A stretch of DNA of 64,000 nt from Thiodiazotropha sp040506705 (lineage in GTDB: Bacteria; Pseudomonadota; Gammaproteobacteria; Chromatiales; Chromatiaceae), in contig JBEVWG010000071.1 in NCBI GenBank assembly GCA_040506705.1, positions 11,215 through 75,214 on the forward strand, read 5' to 3'. Positions 29,576 through 37,558 of this stretch are shown here, piece by piece; the first letter of the stretch is position 1; each line of letters starts with the position of its first letter. Under the pieces are notes generated by a model. It was given only the letters and a program-made list of their open reading frames with translations. It made no database searches and was not told where the DNA came from. Made by a program: the position numbers and the translations under genes.

Positions 29576-29745
29576 ACAAAAACAGCAGACAAGTTCAGCC
29601 CTCCTTATAAGCAATAACTACTTGTCGATAAAGGATAATTATGCTACTTAGGTGTAATCGAGTGAATAAAAAGCCTAAAATATAAATCACTGTATAAATT
29701 AAGGACAAATCATGGATGTTGTCACCACTACCAGGACTAAGGATC

Positions 29746-32700
29746 ATGGTTACCAGATCTAAAATAAAAATCGAACTTGCACCACTTTTCTACATACTTC
29801 TTTTGGGATTGGGCTTTAGCAGCGCACTGATGGCCGATGAGTGCCAACCGGTTGTCGCTCGAATGGTTTCAACTCAAGGTCAGGTAGAAGTTCTTCGAAC
29901 AGAGAGCAAGGAGTGGCAGCAGGTAGAACGTGACAGCAAGTTTTGTCCCGGTGATCAACTGCGCGTCAATGCCAGCAGCCGAGTGGGATTACACCTCAAT
30001 AATGATACCTTTCTTCGACTTAGCGAAAACAGCAGCATCCGATTTTCTCCTCCCGCCGATCAGCAATCGAGCTGGCTTGATCTCATTCAAGGCATCGCCC
30101 ATTTTATCAGCCGTATCACCCGCCCCGCACAGGTTGTAACCCCCTATGTCAACGCCTCCATTGAAGGTACGGAGTTTACTGTAGAGGTTAGTGACGAACT
30201 GAGCCTCATTTCAGTCTCTGAAGGTAAGGTTCGGGCTCACAATCAGCAAGGGGAATCCTTAATCAGCAGCGGCCAAATGGCTAAAGTTGTCAAAGGAGAA
30301 GCCCCAGTCGTCAGTCAAATAGTCAATCCATTGGATGCGGTTCAATGGACACTCTATTACCCACCGATTATCGACTTCAGTGATCAGGATACCTCATCCA
30401 ATCAAGCACTCCTCCGCTCTTATGCAGCCTACCGTAGTGGCGATATTACTGAGGCCTTTAAAATATTGGATGAGGTACCAGTCACTGATAATGCCTCTAC
30501 CCTGGGTTATCGAGCATCACTCAACCTAGCAGTTGGCGATATCAAAACAGCAGAGAGGGAAATCAAGCATCTCATAGCAGTTGACCCTGAAAATGCTGAT
30601 GCTCTGGCCCTAAGCTCAATCATTGCGACGATTCAGAATCGATCCGATGAGGCCATGAGCTCTGCAAATCAGGCGATAGAGAGCAATCCCGGGTCTCTAT
30701 CGGCTCACCTGGCACTCTCCTATGCCAAACAGAGTCAATTCGAATTGATAGAAGCACTTGAAGCAGCAAAAGAGGCAACCCGCCTTGACCCTGAGAGTGC
30801 GATTGCCATGGCCAGGTTGTCACAACTCCATCTGATGTTCCGTCAGATGAGTGAAGCAACAGAAGCAGCAGAAAAGGCAGTTGCTATCGATCCACAGATC
30901 GCCCTAAGTCAAACAACTCTGGGATTTGCACACCTGATACAACTTAACCTGAAGAGTGCCAAACTCGCTTTTGAACAGGCGATAAAACTCGATCAGGCAG
31001 ACCCAATGCCAAGGCTGGGCCTTGGTCTGGTAACCATTCGCGGAGGCAATCTCAACCAGGGCCGGGAGCTGTTGGAAACTGCAGTTCACCTTGATCCCGG
31101 AAGCGCACTCCTGCGCAGCTACCTGGGCAAGGCATATTATGAAGAGAAACGCAGCGAAGAAGCTGCCACACAGTTTCAATTGGCCAAGCAGAGAGATCCA
31201 CTAGATCCAACTGCCTGGTTCTATGATGCGATACTCAAGCAGAGCGAGAACAGTCCAGTTGATGCCTTGAATAACATACAACAGGCTAATCAGCTGAATA
31301 AGAACAGGGCGATTTACCGTTCACGACTTCTACTTGACGATGACCAAGCCTCAAGAAATATCAGCCAGGCAGAGATCTACACCGATTTGGGCTTCCAGCG
31401 ACTGGCCCTTAAAGAGAGCTGGAAATCGATCAATTTAGATCCAGGAAATTCATCGGCACATCAGTTCCTATCTGATGCCTACGCTGGGGTTATTCGACAC
31501 GAAATTGCACAAGTCAGCGAGTTGCTACAAGCACAACTACTACAACCAGAAATTATAACTCCCATCAGCCCAAGTGCTGGCGAAACAAACTTGTTAGCCT
31601 TTAATGACAACGGCCCTTCGTTAGCCGGCCTGAATGAGTACAACCCGTTATTCAACCGTCAACGCCTCTCTTTTCAAGCAAGTGGTGTGACAGGCAGTAA
31701 TAATACCCGTGGCAGTGAAATCATAGCTGGAGCATTTGCAAATCGAGGCATGATCAGCGCAGGTCACTTCCGCGAGAGCAGTGATGGATTTCGTGAAAAC
31801 AACGATAGCGATCAGACCATTACTAATTTATTCGGACAGTTTCGGATAACATCTGACTTGAGTATTCAGGGTGAAATAAAGCAAAAAGAAGGTGATTTTG
31901 GCGACCTGACACTCCGATTTGACCCGGAAAACTTTGATCAGTCATTGCAGAGAAGCATAGACTCCGATAGTTACAGAATTGGATTAAACTACTCTCCAGA
32001 TATTAAACAGAACTTCATTTTTTCTGCCTCATCACAAAAACTGGAAGACTCCGACTCCCGCACTGGCAGCCTGGTCTCACTGGACAGTGATGGTCAGCAA
32101 TACGAGGCAAAATATATATACTCTGGTGAACAGTTTGATATAGATGGAGGATTTGGCTTCTTATCTTCCGACAAAACGACCACACTTAATTTTGAGTTTT
32201 TCGGATTTATAACTACAGAGCAAGAGAGAGCCAAAGTAAATCAAAAATCGGCTTACCTTTATTTAAACTATCCTTTTACAGCAGGGAATCTTTTAGTTGG
32301 CTTTGACTATCTAGATATCGATGACGATCTCAACCTTGATAAACGCAAAATCAATCCTAAAATTGGGGCCCGCATTGATATCTCGAACGACACCAGTTTC
32401 AGGGTTGCAGCATTCAAGATAGTTAGCCCTGAAATTATTAATCTCCAAACATCAGCACCCACCTCAGTGATAGGATTTAATCAGTATTTTGATGATTATC
32501 TTGGTGCAGAATCCATACGATATGCACTAGCACTTGATCATAGTTTCACTGAGAATCTGCATAGTGGTTTCGAAATCACTCAGCGGGAGATCGAAAACGA
32601 GTTTGATGACACATTCCTGAATGATGAGACACATAAAGAGCAAGACCATCGACTCTATGCCTATTACTCGTTAAATCCAAACATTGGCATAACAGGTGAA

Positions 32701-33090
32701 TACTCCTATGAGAAATTTGAGCGTGATTTTGTTGAAGGCATCATTGAAGCTGACAGACCCGCCTCCCTGCTCACCCAAACCACCGCCCTTGGTTTAACCT
32801 ATGCTCATGCCTCTGGTTTATATTCAAAAATCACAGGTAACTACGTCGATCAGGAGATCGAAAACATACTCCCCATTGACACTAGTACGGATAGCGATCA
32901 GTTTTGGGTTGCAGATCTCACAATTGGATTCCGGCTACCCAAAAGAATGGGGAAAATTGAAATATTGACAAAAAATTTATTCGATAAGGAATTCAATTAT
33001 CAAAGCACTAATCCTGGCACTGGCACACCTCAATCATCAGCATACTATCCTGAGCGGTCTTTTTTGATAAATGCCCAACTGTGGCTTTGA
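29746..33090 (+). CDS. FecR-domain / TPR / outer-membrane beta-barrel protein
   Basis: A 1,114-residue exported protein with three parts. After a signal peptide (ending near SSALMA, about residue 29) comes a FecR-like domain (about 35-180: FCPGDQLRVNASSRVGLHLN; VNASIEGTEFTVEV). About eight TPR repeats follow (about 215-590). The last 450 residues have the alternating strands and closing motif of an outer-membrane barrel (NLFDKEFNY, PERSFLINAQLWL) like the end of TonB-dependent receptors, but no plug domain is evident. The ATG at 29746 follows CTAAGGATC; an ATG ten codons earlier is possible. It follows the CHASE2 cyclase on the same strand, so it may supply or sense the signal. Confidence 0.8.
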   Translation: MVTRSKIKIELAPLFYILLLGLGFSSALMADECQPVVARMVSTQGQVEVLRTESKEWQQVERDSKFCPGDQLRVNASSRVGLHLNNDTFLRLSENSSIRFSPPADQQSSWLDLIQGIAHFISRITRPAQVVTPYVNASIEGTEFTVEVSDELSLISVSEGKVRAHNQQGESLISSGQMAKVVKGEAPVVSQIVNPLDAVQWTLYYPPIIDFSDQDTSSNQALLRSYAAYRSGDITEAFKILDEVPVTDNASTLGYRASLNLAVGDIKTAEREIKHLIAVDPENADALALSSIIATIQNRSDEAMSSANQAIESNPGSLSAHLALSYAKQSQFELIEALEAAKEATRLDPESAIAMARLSQLHLMFRQMSEATEAAEKAVAIDPQIALSQTTLGFAHLIQLNLKSAKLAFEQAIKLDQADPMPRLGLGLVTIRGGNLNQGRELLETAVHLDPGSALLRSYLGKAYYEEKRSEEAATQFQLAKQRDPLDPTAWFYDAILKQSENSPVDALNNIQQANQLNKNRAIYRSRLLLDDDQASRNISQAEIYTDLGFQRLALKESWKSINLDPGNSSAHQFLSDAYAGVIRHEIAQVSELLQAQLLQPEIITPISPSAGETNLLAFNDNGPSLAGLNEYNPLFNRQRLSFQASGVTGSNNTRGSEIIAGAFANRGMISAGHFRESSDGFRENNDSDQTITNLFGQFRITSDLSIQGEIKQKEGDFGDLTLRFDPENFDQSLQRSIDSDSYRIGLNYSPDIKQNFIFSASSQKLEDSDSRTGSLVSLDSDGQQYEAKYIYSGEQFDIDGGFGFLSSDKTTTLNFEFFGFITTEQERAKVNQKSAYLYLNYPFTAGNLLVGFDYLDIDDDLNLDKRKINPKIGARIDISNDTSFRVAAFKIVSPEIINLQTSAPTSVIGFNQYFDDYLGAESIRYALALDHSFTENLHSGFEITQREIENEFDDTFLNDETHKEQDHRLYAYYSLNPNIGITGEYSYEKFERDFVEGIIEADRPASLLTQTTALGLTYAHASGLYSKITGNYVDQEIENILPIDTSTDSDQFWVADLTIGFRLPKRMGKIEILTKNLFDKEFNYQSTNPGTGTPQSSAYYPERSFLINAQLWL

Positions 33091-33183
33091 TTACAGATAA
33101 TCCACCCTATTCCATTTATCACAGGAATACCTTATGACCCTGAAAACAACTTACCTTTTCTAGTATATAAAAGGAGCACAAAG

Positions 33184-33567
33184 ATGAATAAAATCATAAC
33201 CACACTACTAATCCTTGTTCTAGTCTCACTACTAACCTCAGGATGTAATCGCACAAAATACAGTAATGCAAAAGTTCTTACACAAGATGAATCAAAAATT
33301 GTTCTGACTGTTAATAAAGACTTCTCTTCCACGATTTTGAATGCCAACACAGGTGAAAGAGTGGAACCCTGCATAGAAGATACATCCAAAGAAGATATGA
33401 GCAAAAAGGAAATCATCAAAAAATGCTACCCGGACGGTCATGGCATGAACGGCAAGATTCTCTCAGAATCGCACATGGTGGTAAGAGAAGGTTCAATCTG
33501 TGCGACGATAACAGTGGGCAGAAAACTATATGTAATTTGCCAACCACCTCATAACCTCGGTTTCTGA
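33184..33567 (+). CDS. Small lipoprotein of unknown function
   Basis: A 127-residue lipoprotein. The signal peptide LLILVLVSLLTSGC carries a good lipobox with Cys at about residue 21. Three further cysteines (EPCIED, KKCYPD, GSICAT) may form disulfides in the periplasm. No family is recognised. The ATG at 33184 has AAAGGAGC upstream, and the gene lies 93 bases after the FecR-TPR-barrel gene, possibly in the same operon. A short hairpin GATGTCC/GGACATC straddles its stop codon. Confidence 0.75.
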   Translation: MNKIITTLLILVLVSLLTSGCNRTKYSNAKVLTQDESKIVLTVNKDFSSTILNANTGERVEPCIEDTSKEDMSKKEIIKKCYPDGHGMNGKILSESHMVVREGSICATITVGRKLYVICQPPHNLGF

Positions 33568-33584
33568 TGTCCAATATGGACATC

Positions 33585-33705
33585 TAGAACCCTTTGGATC
33601 ATTATTGAGAAACGAAACGGTTTTCAAGTGTTTAGTCGAGCCTCTCAGGACATAATCTAACACTTCATAACGGTATTGAAAATCAAGCTTATCCAGAGGG
33701 TTCTA
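33585..33705. repeat. Palindromic MITE-like element, about 120 bases
   Basis: Terminal arms TAGAACCCTTTGGAT (33585-33599) and ATCCAGAGGGTTCTA (33691-33705) are inverted repeats with one mismatch in 15. Further in, GTTTTCAAGTGTTTAG and CTAACACTT...TTGAAAATC also pair, so the whole element can fold into one long hairpin. No coding capacity. The structure suits a small non-autonomous mobile element or a decayed palindromic repeat. Confidence 0.6.
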
Positions 33706-33795
33706 TCAACCAAACGCTTTGAAGGCCTCTTAGGTATAGGTGCCTTGACAGATTAGATATTCTATTATATTCACGCCAGCTCATTTCATTTAGCG

Positions 33796-34236
33796 TCAAT
33801 GCACTAAGCTTTTAAACTCACTGACATCTGATACCACACCTGCCACCTCCCCTGCAGGGGATGCTTCTCCTTTTTCACCATCTTGGCCAACAGTCTCCTT
33901 ACTATCCTCATAGCCACTAAATTCCTTTACGATCACTTTGCTATACCCCGCCACATTGAGAATACTTGAGGCTAATAACCCTTTACGTTTTGACCTGGCT
34001 ACCAAAACAATTGCACTGTCCCGATAAAGATCAAATTCACAGAGCAGGTCAAAAATATCATTAATAAAGCTGTTATTGGCATAGGAACGGTAGCTTTGCA
34101 GAAAGACATTCCACTCATCTACCGGGCCACCCAAATAAGGAATGTGAGCATCAACTCCCTTTTTCGAACCATATAGCATCACCTCTGCACTACTGCGAAT
34201 ATCAATATATAGCGCTTTATCATTTGCAATAAACAT
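33796..34236 (-). CDS. Rhodanese-like protein lacking the catalytic cysteine
   Basis: A 146-residue protein whose first 110 residues resemble a rhodanese domain: YIDIRSSAEVMLYG (about residues 10-23) and the active-site loop IVLVARSKRKG (about 76-86). In active rhodaneses that loop begins with cysteine (C-R-S-G-x-R); here the position is Ala80, so sulfur transfer is unlikely. A charged Gly/Glu/Val tail follows. The ribosome binding site GGAAGGAG is strong. It could be a binding or signalling version of the fold; the similarity is moderate. Confidence 0.65.
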   Translation of the reverse strand: MFIANDKALYIDIRSSAEVMLYGSKKGVDAHIPYLGGPVDEWNVFLQSYRSYANNSFINDIFDLLCEFDLYRDSAIVLVARSKRKGLLASSILNVAGYSKVIVKEFSGYEDSKETVGQDGEKGEASPAGEVAGVVSDVSEFKSLVH

Positions 34237-34461
34237 AAGGGTAACTCCTTCCGGGTCGTTGATTGTTAATTAATGTATTAACTGCAGCATCCTTAACTTT
34301 AAGCTTTTTCCATCTGAAAAAGTTATGGTGTGTACTTCTGCCAAGTTCGGTGTGAAAAAGATTCGGTTTTTCCACACTGCCGAGCGAATTGAAACAAATT
34401 ATTCGTAACTGCCACGATTAGACACTCCTGGCGCCTCAGGTCAGATTGCTAACAGCAAACA

Positions 34462-35046
34462 TCAACAAGAAGCGGCTGCATCTCCGAGGGCAACAAGGAT
34501 CTTCTCTGGCAACCCATAGCGCCTGGATAAATATAGAGTTACGTCCTTGAGTTCAAGGATGAAATGATGATCCTCTCGAATCGCCGAGTGCATATCCCTG
34601 AATTCTGTAAGCAAGCTCAGTTCTGTTGTGGTGTACACAATGAGTGCAGCATGATGCAGACCTTCACTTTCTTTAGGGTCAACTGCCGACTCTGAACGAT
34701 TTAGCAAGGAGAGTATGGTGAAAATGTTTTGCCGCAATTCAGTGACTGCCGCACGAAGCTGCCTTACGACAGTTGAATCATATTCACCGACCGAAAGCAC
34801 AACCAGATTGTCAAAGCGGTGTATCAGAGCTGCTAACGAGATAAGTGAGTCTCCGGATGTCTGATGATATTCACCTGCATCAACATCTCTGAACCAGCCA
34901 TCCCAACAAGCGCCGCCTGGATAATTTTCAGTACAAGGATGCTCATGACAAGTCAATCCATCATCATGTGCATAGAGATTTGCAGTGAGCACTGTATTGA
35001 GTAGAATCGAAATAACCAGCGCGCGAAGAGAGATAGTATGGGTCAT
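34462..35046 (-). CDS. Exported protein of unknown function
   Basis: A 194-residue protein with a cleavable signal peptide (ALVISILLNTVLTANLYA, cleavage near residue 26). The mature N-terminus is rich in Cys and His (HDDGLTCHEHPCTENYPGG), then the rest is predicted helical (about residues 65-190). The His/Cys start might bind metal, but I do not recognise the family. The start has TGAGGA upstream. In the 225 bases between this gene and the rhodanese-like gene, a hairpin (GTGTG-AAAA/TTTT-CACAC, about 34350-34380) may end its transcript. Confidence 0.65.
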   Translation of the reverse strand: MTHTISLRALVISILLNTVLTANLYAHDDGLTCHEHPCTENYPGGACWDGWFRDVDAGEYHQTSGDSLISLAALIHRFDNLVVLSVGEYDSTVVRQLRAAVTELRQNIFTILSLLNRSESAVDPKESEGLHHAALIVYTTTELSLLTEFRDMHSAIREDHHFILELKDVTLYLSRRYGLPEKILVALGDAAASC

Positions 35047-35132
35047 TTCAGATCCTCAAGTTATTTAAATATTTATTCGCTATAAATAGTCCAGCATCTA
35101 CTAATAAACTGTCATCTCATGTCAGATACAAA

Positions 35133-35885
35133 CTATCTGGCCCCATGTCCGGTCAATACCACCGGTATCGTACGAAGCAGTATCATCAGATCAAACACCA
35201 CACTGTTTTTACGCACATAGGTCAGATCGTAATAGAGTTTGTGTGCTGCATCTTCTACTGATTCACCATAAGGATATTTGACTTGTGCCCATCCGGTGAT
35301 TCCTGGCTTTACTTGATGTCTGAGAGCATATCCACGAATCTGGCGCTGAAATTTTGAGACGAATTCTGGTCTCTCTGGGCGGGGACCGACCAGACTCATC
35401 TCTCCTCTCAAGACATTTAAAATCTGCGGCAGCTCATCGATTCGTGTCTTACGAATGAAACGTCCGATTCGGGTAACTCTGGCATCGTTTTTAGCTGCCA
35501 TCTGAGCGCCATTCTTTTCAGCATCTGTTCGCATGCTACGGAATTTCCAGACGTAAAACTCACGCCCTTTCCATCCAACTCTCAGCTGACGATATAAGAC
35601 TGGATCCTTACCCATGGTACTGAGCCAGATCAAAGATGCAGTCAATACAATAATCGGACTGGCCAAAACCAGTATCAGCAGGCCAAAAACAACATCCAGC
35701 TGACGCTTACCCAACCCTTCAACACGCTCTTTCCTCGATAAGAGAAGCTGATTGAAGGCAAACGCCCCTGTTAGGGTGCCTGTTGGATTGATTACACCCA
35801 TTGAATCGGTGGTATCGATTTGATCAAATCCATAAGCTGATTCATTTTGATTGATGAACATCTCGTGATCAGTGTGAACAGTCAT
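35133..35885 (-). CDS. Exopolysaccharide sugar transferase (phosphoglycosyl transferase)
   Basis: A 250-residue bacterial sugar transferase of the monotopic phosphoglycosyl transferase type. After about 60 residues of N-terminal extension, a membrane segment (VVFGLLILVLASPIIVLTAS, about residues 65-84) leads into the catalytic core: WKFRSMRTDAE, TRIGRFIRKTRIDELPQ (with the Asp-Glu catalytic dyad), and MSLVGPRPERPEF. It transfers a sugar-1-phosphate to undecaprenyl phosphate to start polysaccharide assembly. It lacks the four extra helices of WcaJ. No other polysaccharide genes adjoin it. The start has GGAGATAGGAAG upstream. Confidence 0.92.
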   Translation of the reverse strand: MTVHTDHEMFINQNESAYGFDQIDTTDSMGVINPTGTLTGAFAFNQLLLSRKERVEGLGKRQLDVVFGLLILVLASPIIVLTASLIWLSTMGKDPVLYRQLRVGWKGREFYVWKFRSMRTDAEKNGAQMAAKNDARVTRIGRFIRKTRIDELPQILNVLRGEMSLVGPRPERPEFVSKFQRQIRGYALRHQVKPGITGWAQVKYPYGESVEDAAHKLYYDLTYVRKNSVVFDLMILLRTIPVVLTGHGAR

Positions 35886-36199
35886 CTTCCTATCTCCGGT
35901 CTGTTATTTGGTTTGGGCTTCCTTTGCCCGAGTCCGCTATCTTTGTCGGCTTCACCAGACTTGATCTCCCTGGGAAACGTTTTGCTTGCTGCCGTTTCCA
36001 TCTGGTATGGCTATATGATTTCAAATCTCAGGCCTTGAGGCGTATCGAATGGAACACAGATGAGTTGTGACATATTCACTTGCCAATGAAGATTGACTTG
36101 TTACTGCCGATAGAAGGGAGGGAGGTTTTTTACTGCATGAACAGCTTCTGCTACTTCACCCACTGTTCAGTCCTTCATCCAGATTAATGAGTTACCGGA
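35886..36199. other. Intergenic region, nothing identified
   Basis: About 310 bases between the sugar transferase and the unknown gene at 36200. No RNA gene, repeat or credible reading frame was recognised. The sugar transferase promoter should lie at its left edge. Confidence 0.4.
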
Positions 36200-36838
36200 T
36201 TAGCAACCGTTGGACAGCTCAGTCGATGAATCAAACAGATCACTTCCATCCGGTATATTGAAATTCAGCATTAACTCTTTTTCTGAATCGACTCGTATCT
36301 GGGAATCGATTCGGTTGCCAAACACCGGTATAAACTCTGTATCCAGTTCTGGCACCTGATTCCAAGAGAGAACTGCTCGCACTTTAGGAAGGAATCCCTG
36401 CATCAATGCGTCCCAATACCGCTCAGCATCAAAGCCAAGTGAGACCAGGTGAAAAATTGGATAACCATCCTTCTCCTTGTCCCGCCCGACATCACAGACT
36501 TTAAAATGGCTCAAACCCAGCGGGTGGTAGCCTTTCTGATCTCCCCAGTCGACGAAAAACCGTACATACTGAACCGATCCGTGGCGACGAAGTATGCCGC
36601 TATAGCCCTCAGCCTGATGCCTGCCGACAATAGCAATCAACTTGCCAGCCTTGGGATTTATGGCAACACACATCAGCTCTTCCCAGAAAGTCACCTCAGA
36701 ATATCTGCGTACGCAACGTAAAATATCCCCAGGGGGGACCTTACTCGCATACATATGCGCCAGGAGCACACTCCTTGCCAGGATTAGCTCGTGATGCCTC
36801 CCCTCCCCTTTTTCTGGAATAATCCTATTATTTTTCAT
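36200..36838 (-). CDS. Conserved-looking protein of unknown function
   Basis: A 212-residue soluble protein, rich in aromatic residues and without a signal peptide. Notable segments are VRFFVDWGDQKGYHPLGLSH, VLSWNQVPELD and FIPVFGNRIDSQIRV, a sequence style that suggests a conserved domain, although I cannot name it. I took the ATG at 36838; the frame stays open upstream only through a TTG. It stands alone on the minus strand. Confidence 0.6.
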   Translation of the reverse strand: MKNNRIIPEKGEGRHHELILARSVLLAHMYASKVPPGDILRCVRRYSEVTFWEELMCVAINPKAGKLIAIVGRHQAEGYSGILRRHGSVQYVRFFVDWGDQKGYHPLGLSHFKVCDVGRDKEKDGYPIFHLVSLGFDAERYWDALMQGFLPKVRAVLSWNQVPELDTEFIPVFGNRIDSQIRVDSEKELMLNFNIPDGSDLFDSSTELSNGC

Positions 36839-37162
36839 TAGCTTATCCACAAGCCACAAATCTTTACGATCTGCAGTCAGCTTGCATTAAGAAGCCTGTT
36901 CCCACCAATGACATGACTCATAACTGATGTGTGACTTATTCACTTGACCCAACCATTTATTTGCAAAACATCTCAACCATCAGACTTTTTCATAGCCAGA
37001 AAATGATTCGAACACAGCTACCCTCAAGGGGATCAATGACCGCTGCACCCTATTGCCGCCCATCGCTTCGGATTTTAATAGTGAGTATTGAATACGAGAC
37101 CCGTCACAAGGGTTCAGTTAAAAAAGTTGACCCGCTTGCTGCCTTCATTGAGAATTGTGCGT
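36839..37162. other. Intergenic region before the palindromic element
   Basis: No credible gene. A single exact DnaA box (TTATCCACA, 36844-36852) is present near the start codon of the preceding gene and is probably chance. A 153-codon frame from 36931 to 37392 exists, but half of it is the palindromic element described next. Confidence 0.4.
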
Positions 37163-37518
37163 TTACTAACCAGGCCATAGATATTGATACACTCAGCCGT
37201 CGCGTGTTTGCTCACGGCAAGGCATCAAAACGCCGCTGTAGCACTCCTACAGCAAGTTTTGATAACGCAGTCCGTGAGCAAACACACGACGGCCTGTCGT
37301 TAAATATCATAAGGTTAGGGGCTACAAGCGTGGCTCAGCTCGGTGTTGCGGCTCTTGACAAGGGATGGGCCATTCCATCCTTAGCTCCGTAAACGGCACA
37401 TCCCTGTGCCACTCCTGCCGGCGAGCCGCGCCCCGAAGGAAGTGCCCTTGGGGGGGCGCCTTGATCTGAGCCACGCTTGTAGCCCTGAGTGTATTAATAT
37501 CTATGGCCTGGTTAGTAA
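37163..37518. repeat. Nested palindromic element (one MITE-like element inside another)
   Basis: The outer ends are 34-base inverted repeats with one mismatch (37163-37196 and 37485-37518, beginning TTACTAACCAGGCCATAGAT). On the right a further 19 bases (37466-37484) continue the arm; their exact complement on the left, GGCTACAAGCGTGGCTCAG, lies at 37320-37338. The left arm has therefore been split by 123 bases. That insert carries its own hairpin: 21-base arms (37197-37217 and 37272-37292, one mismatch) enclosing an 8-base and a 7-base stem. Short hairpins also lie in the interior (e.g. GGCACA/TGTGCC). No transposase is encoded. Confidence 0.85.
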
Positions 37519-37558
37519 GTGCCGAAGATCTATAAAAAATTGAATTGGGGTGACCTTA

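Noticed and set aside
36931..37392. 153-codon plus-strand frame as a gene
   Set aside because: About half of it is made of inverted-repeat arms and hairpins, it has no ribosome binding site and its product has no protein-like pattern.
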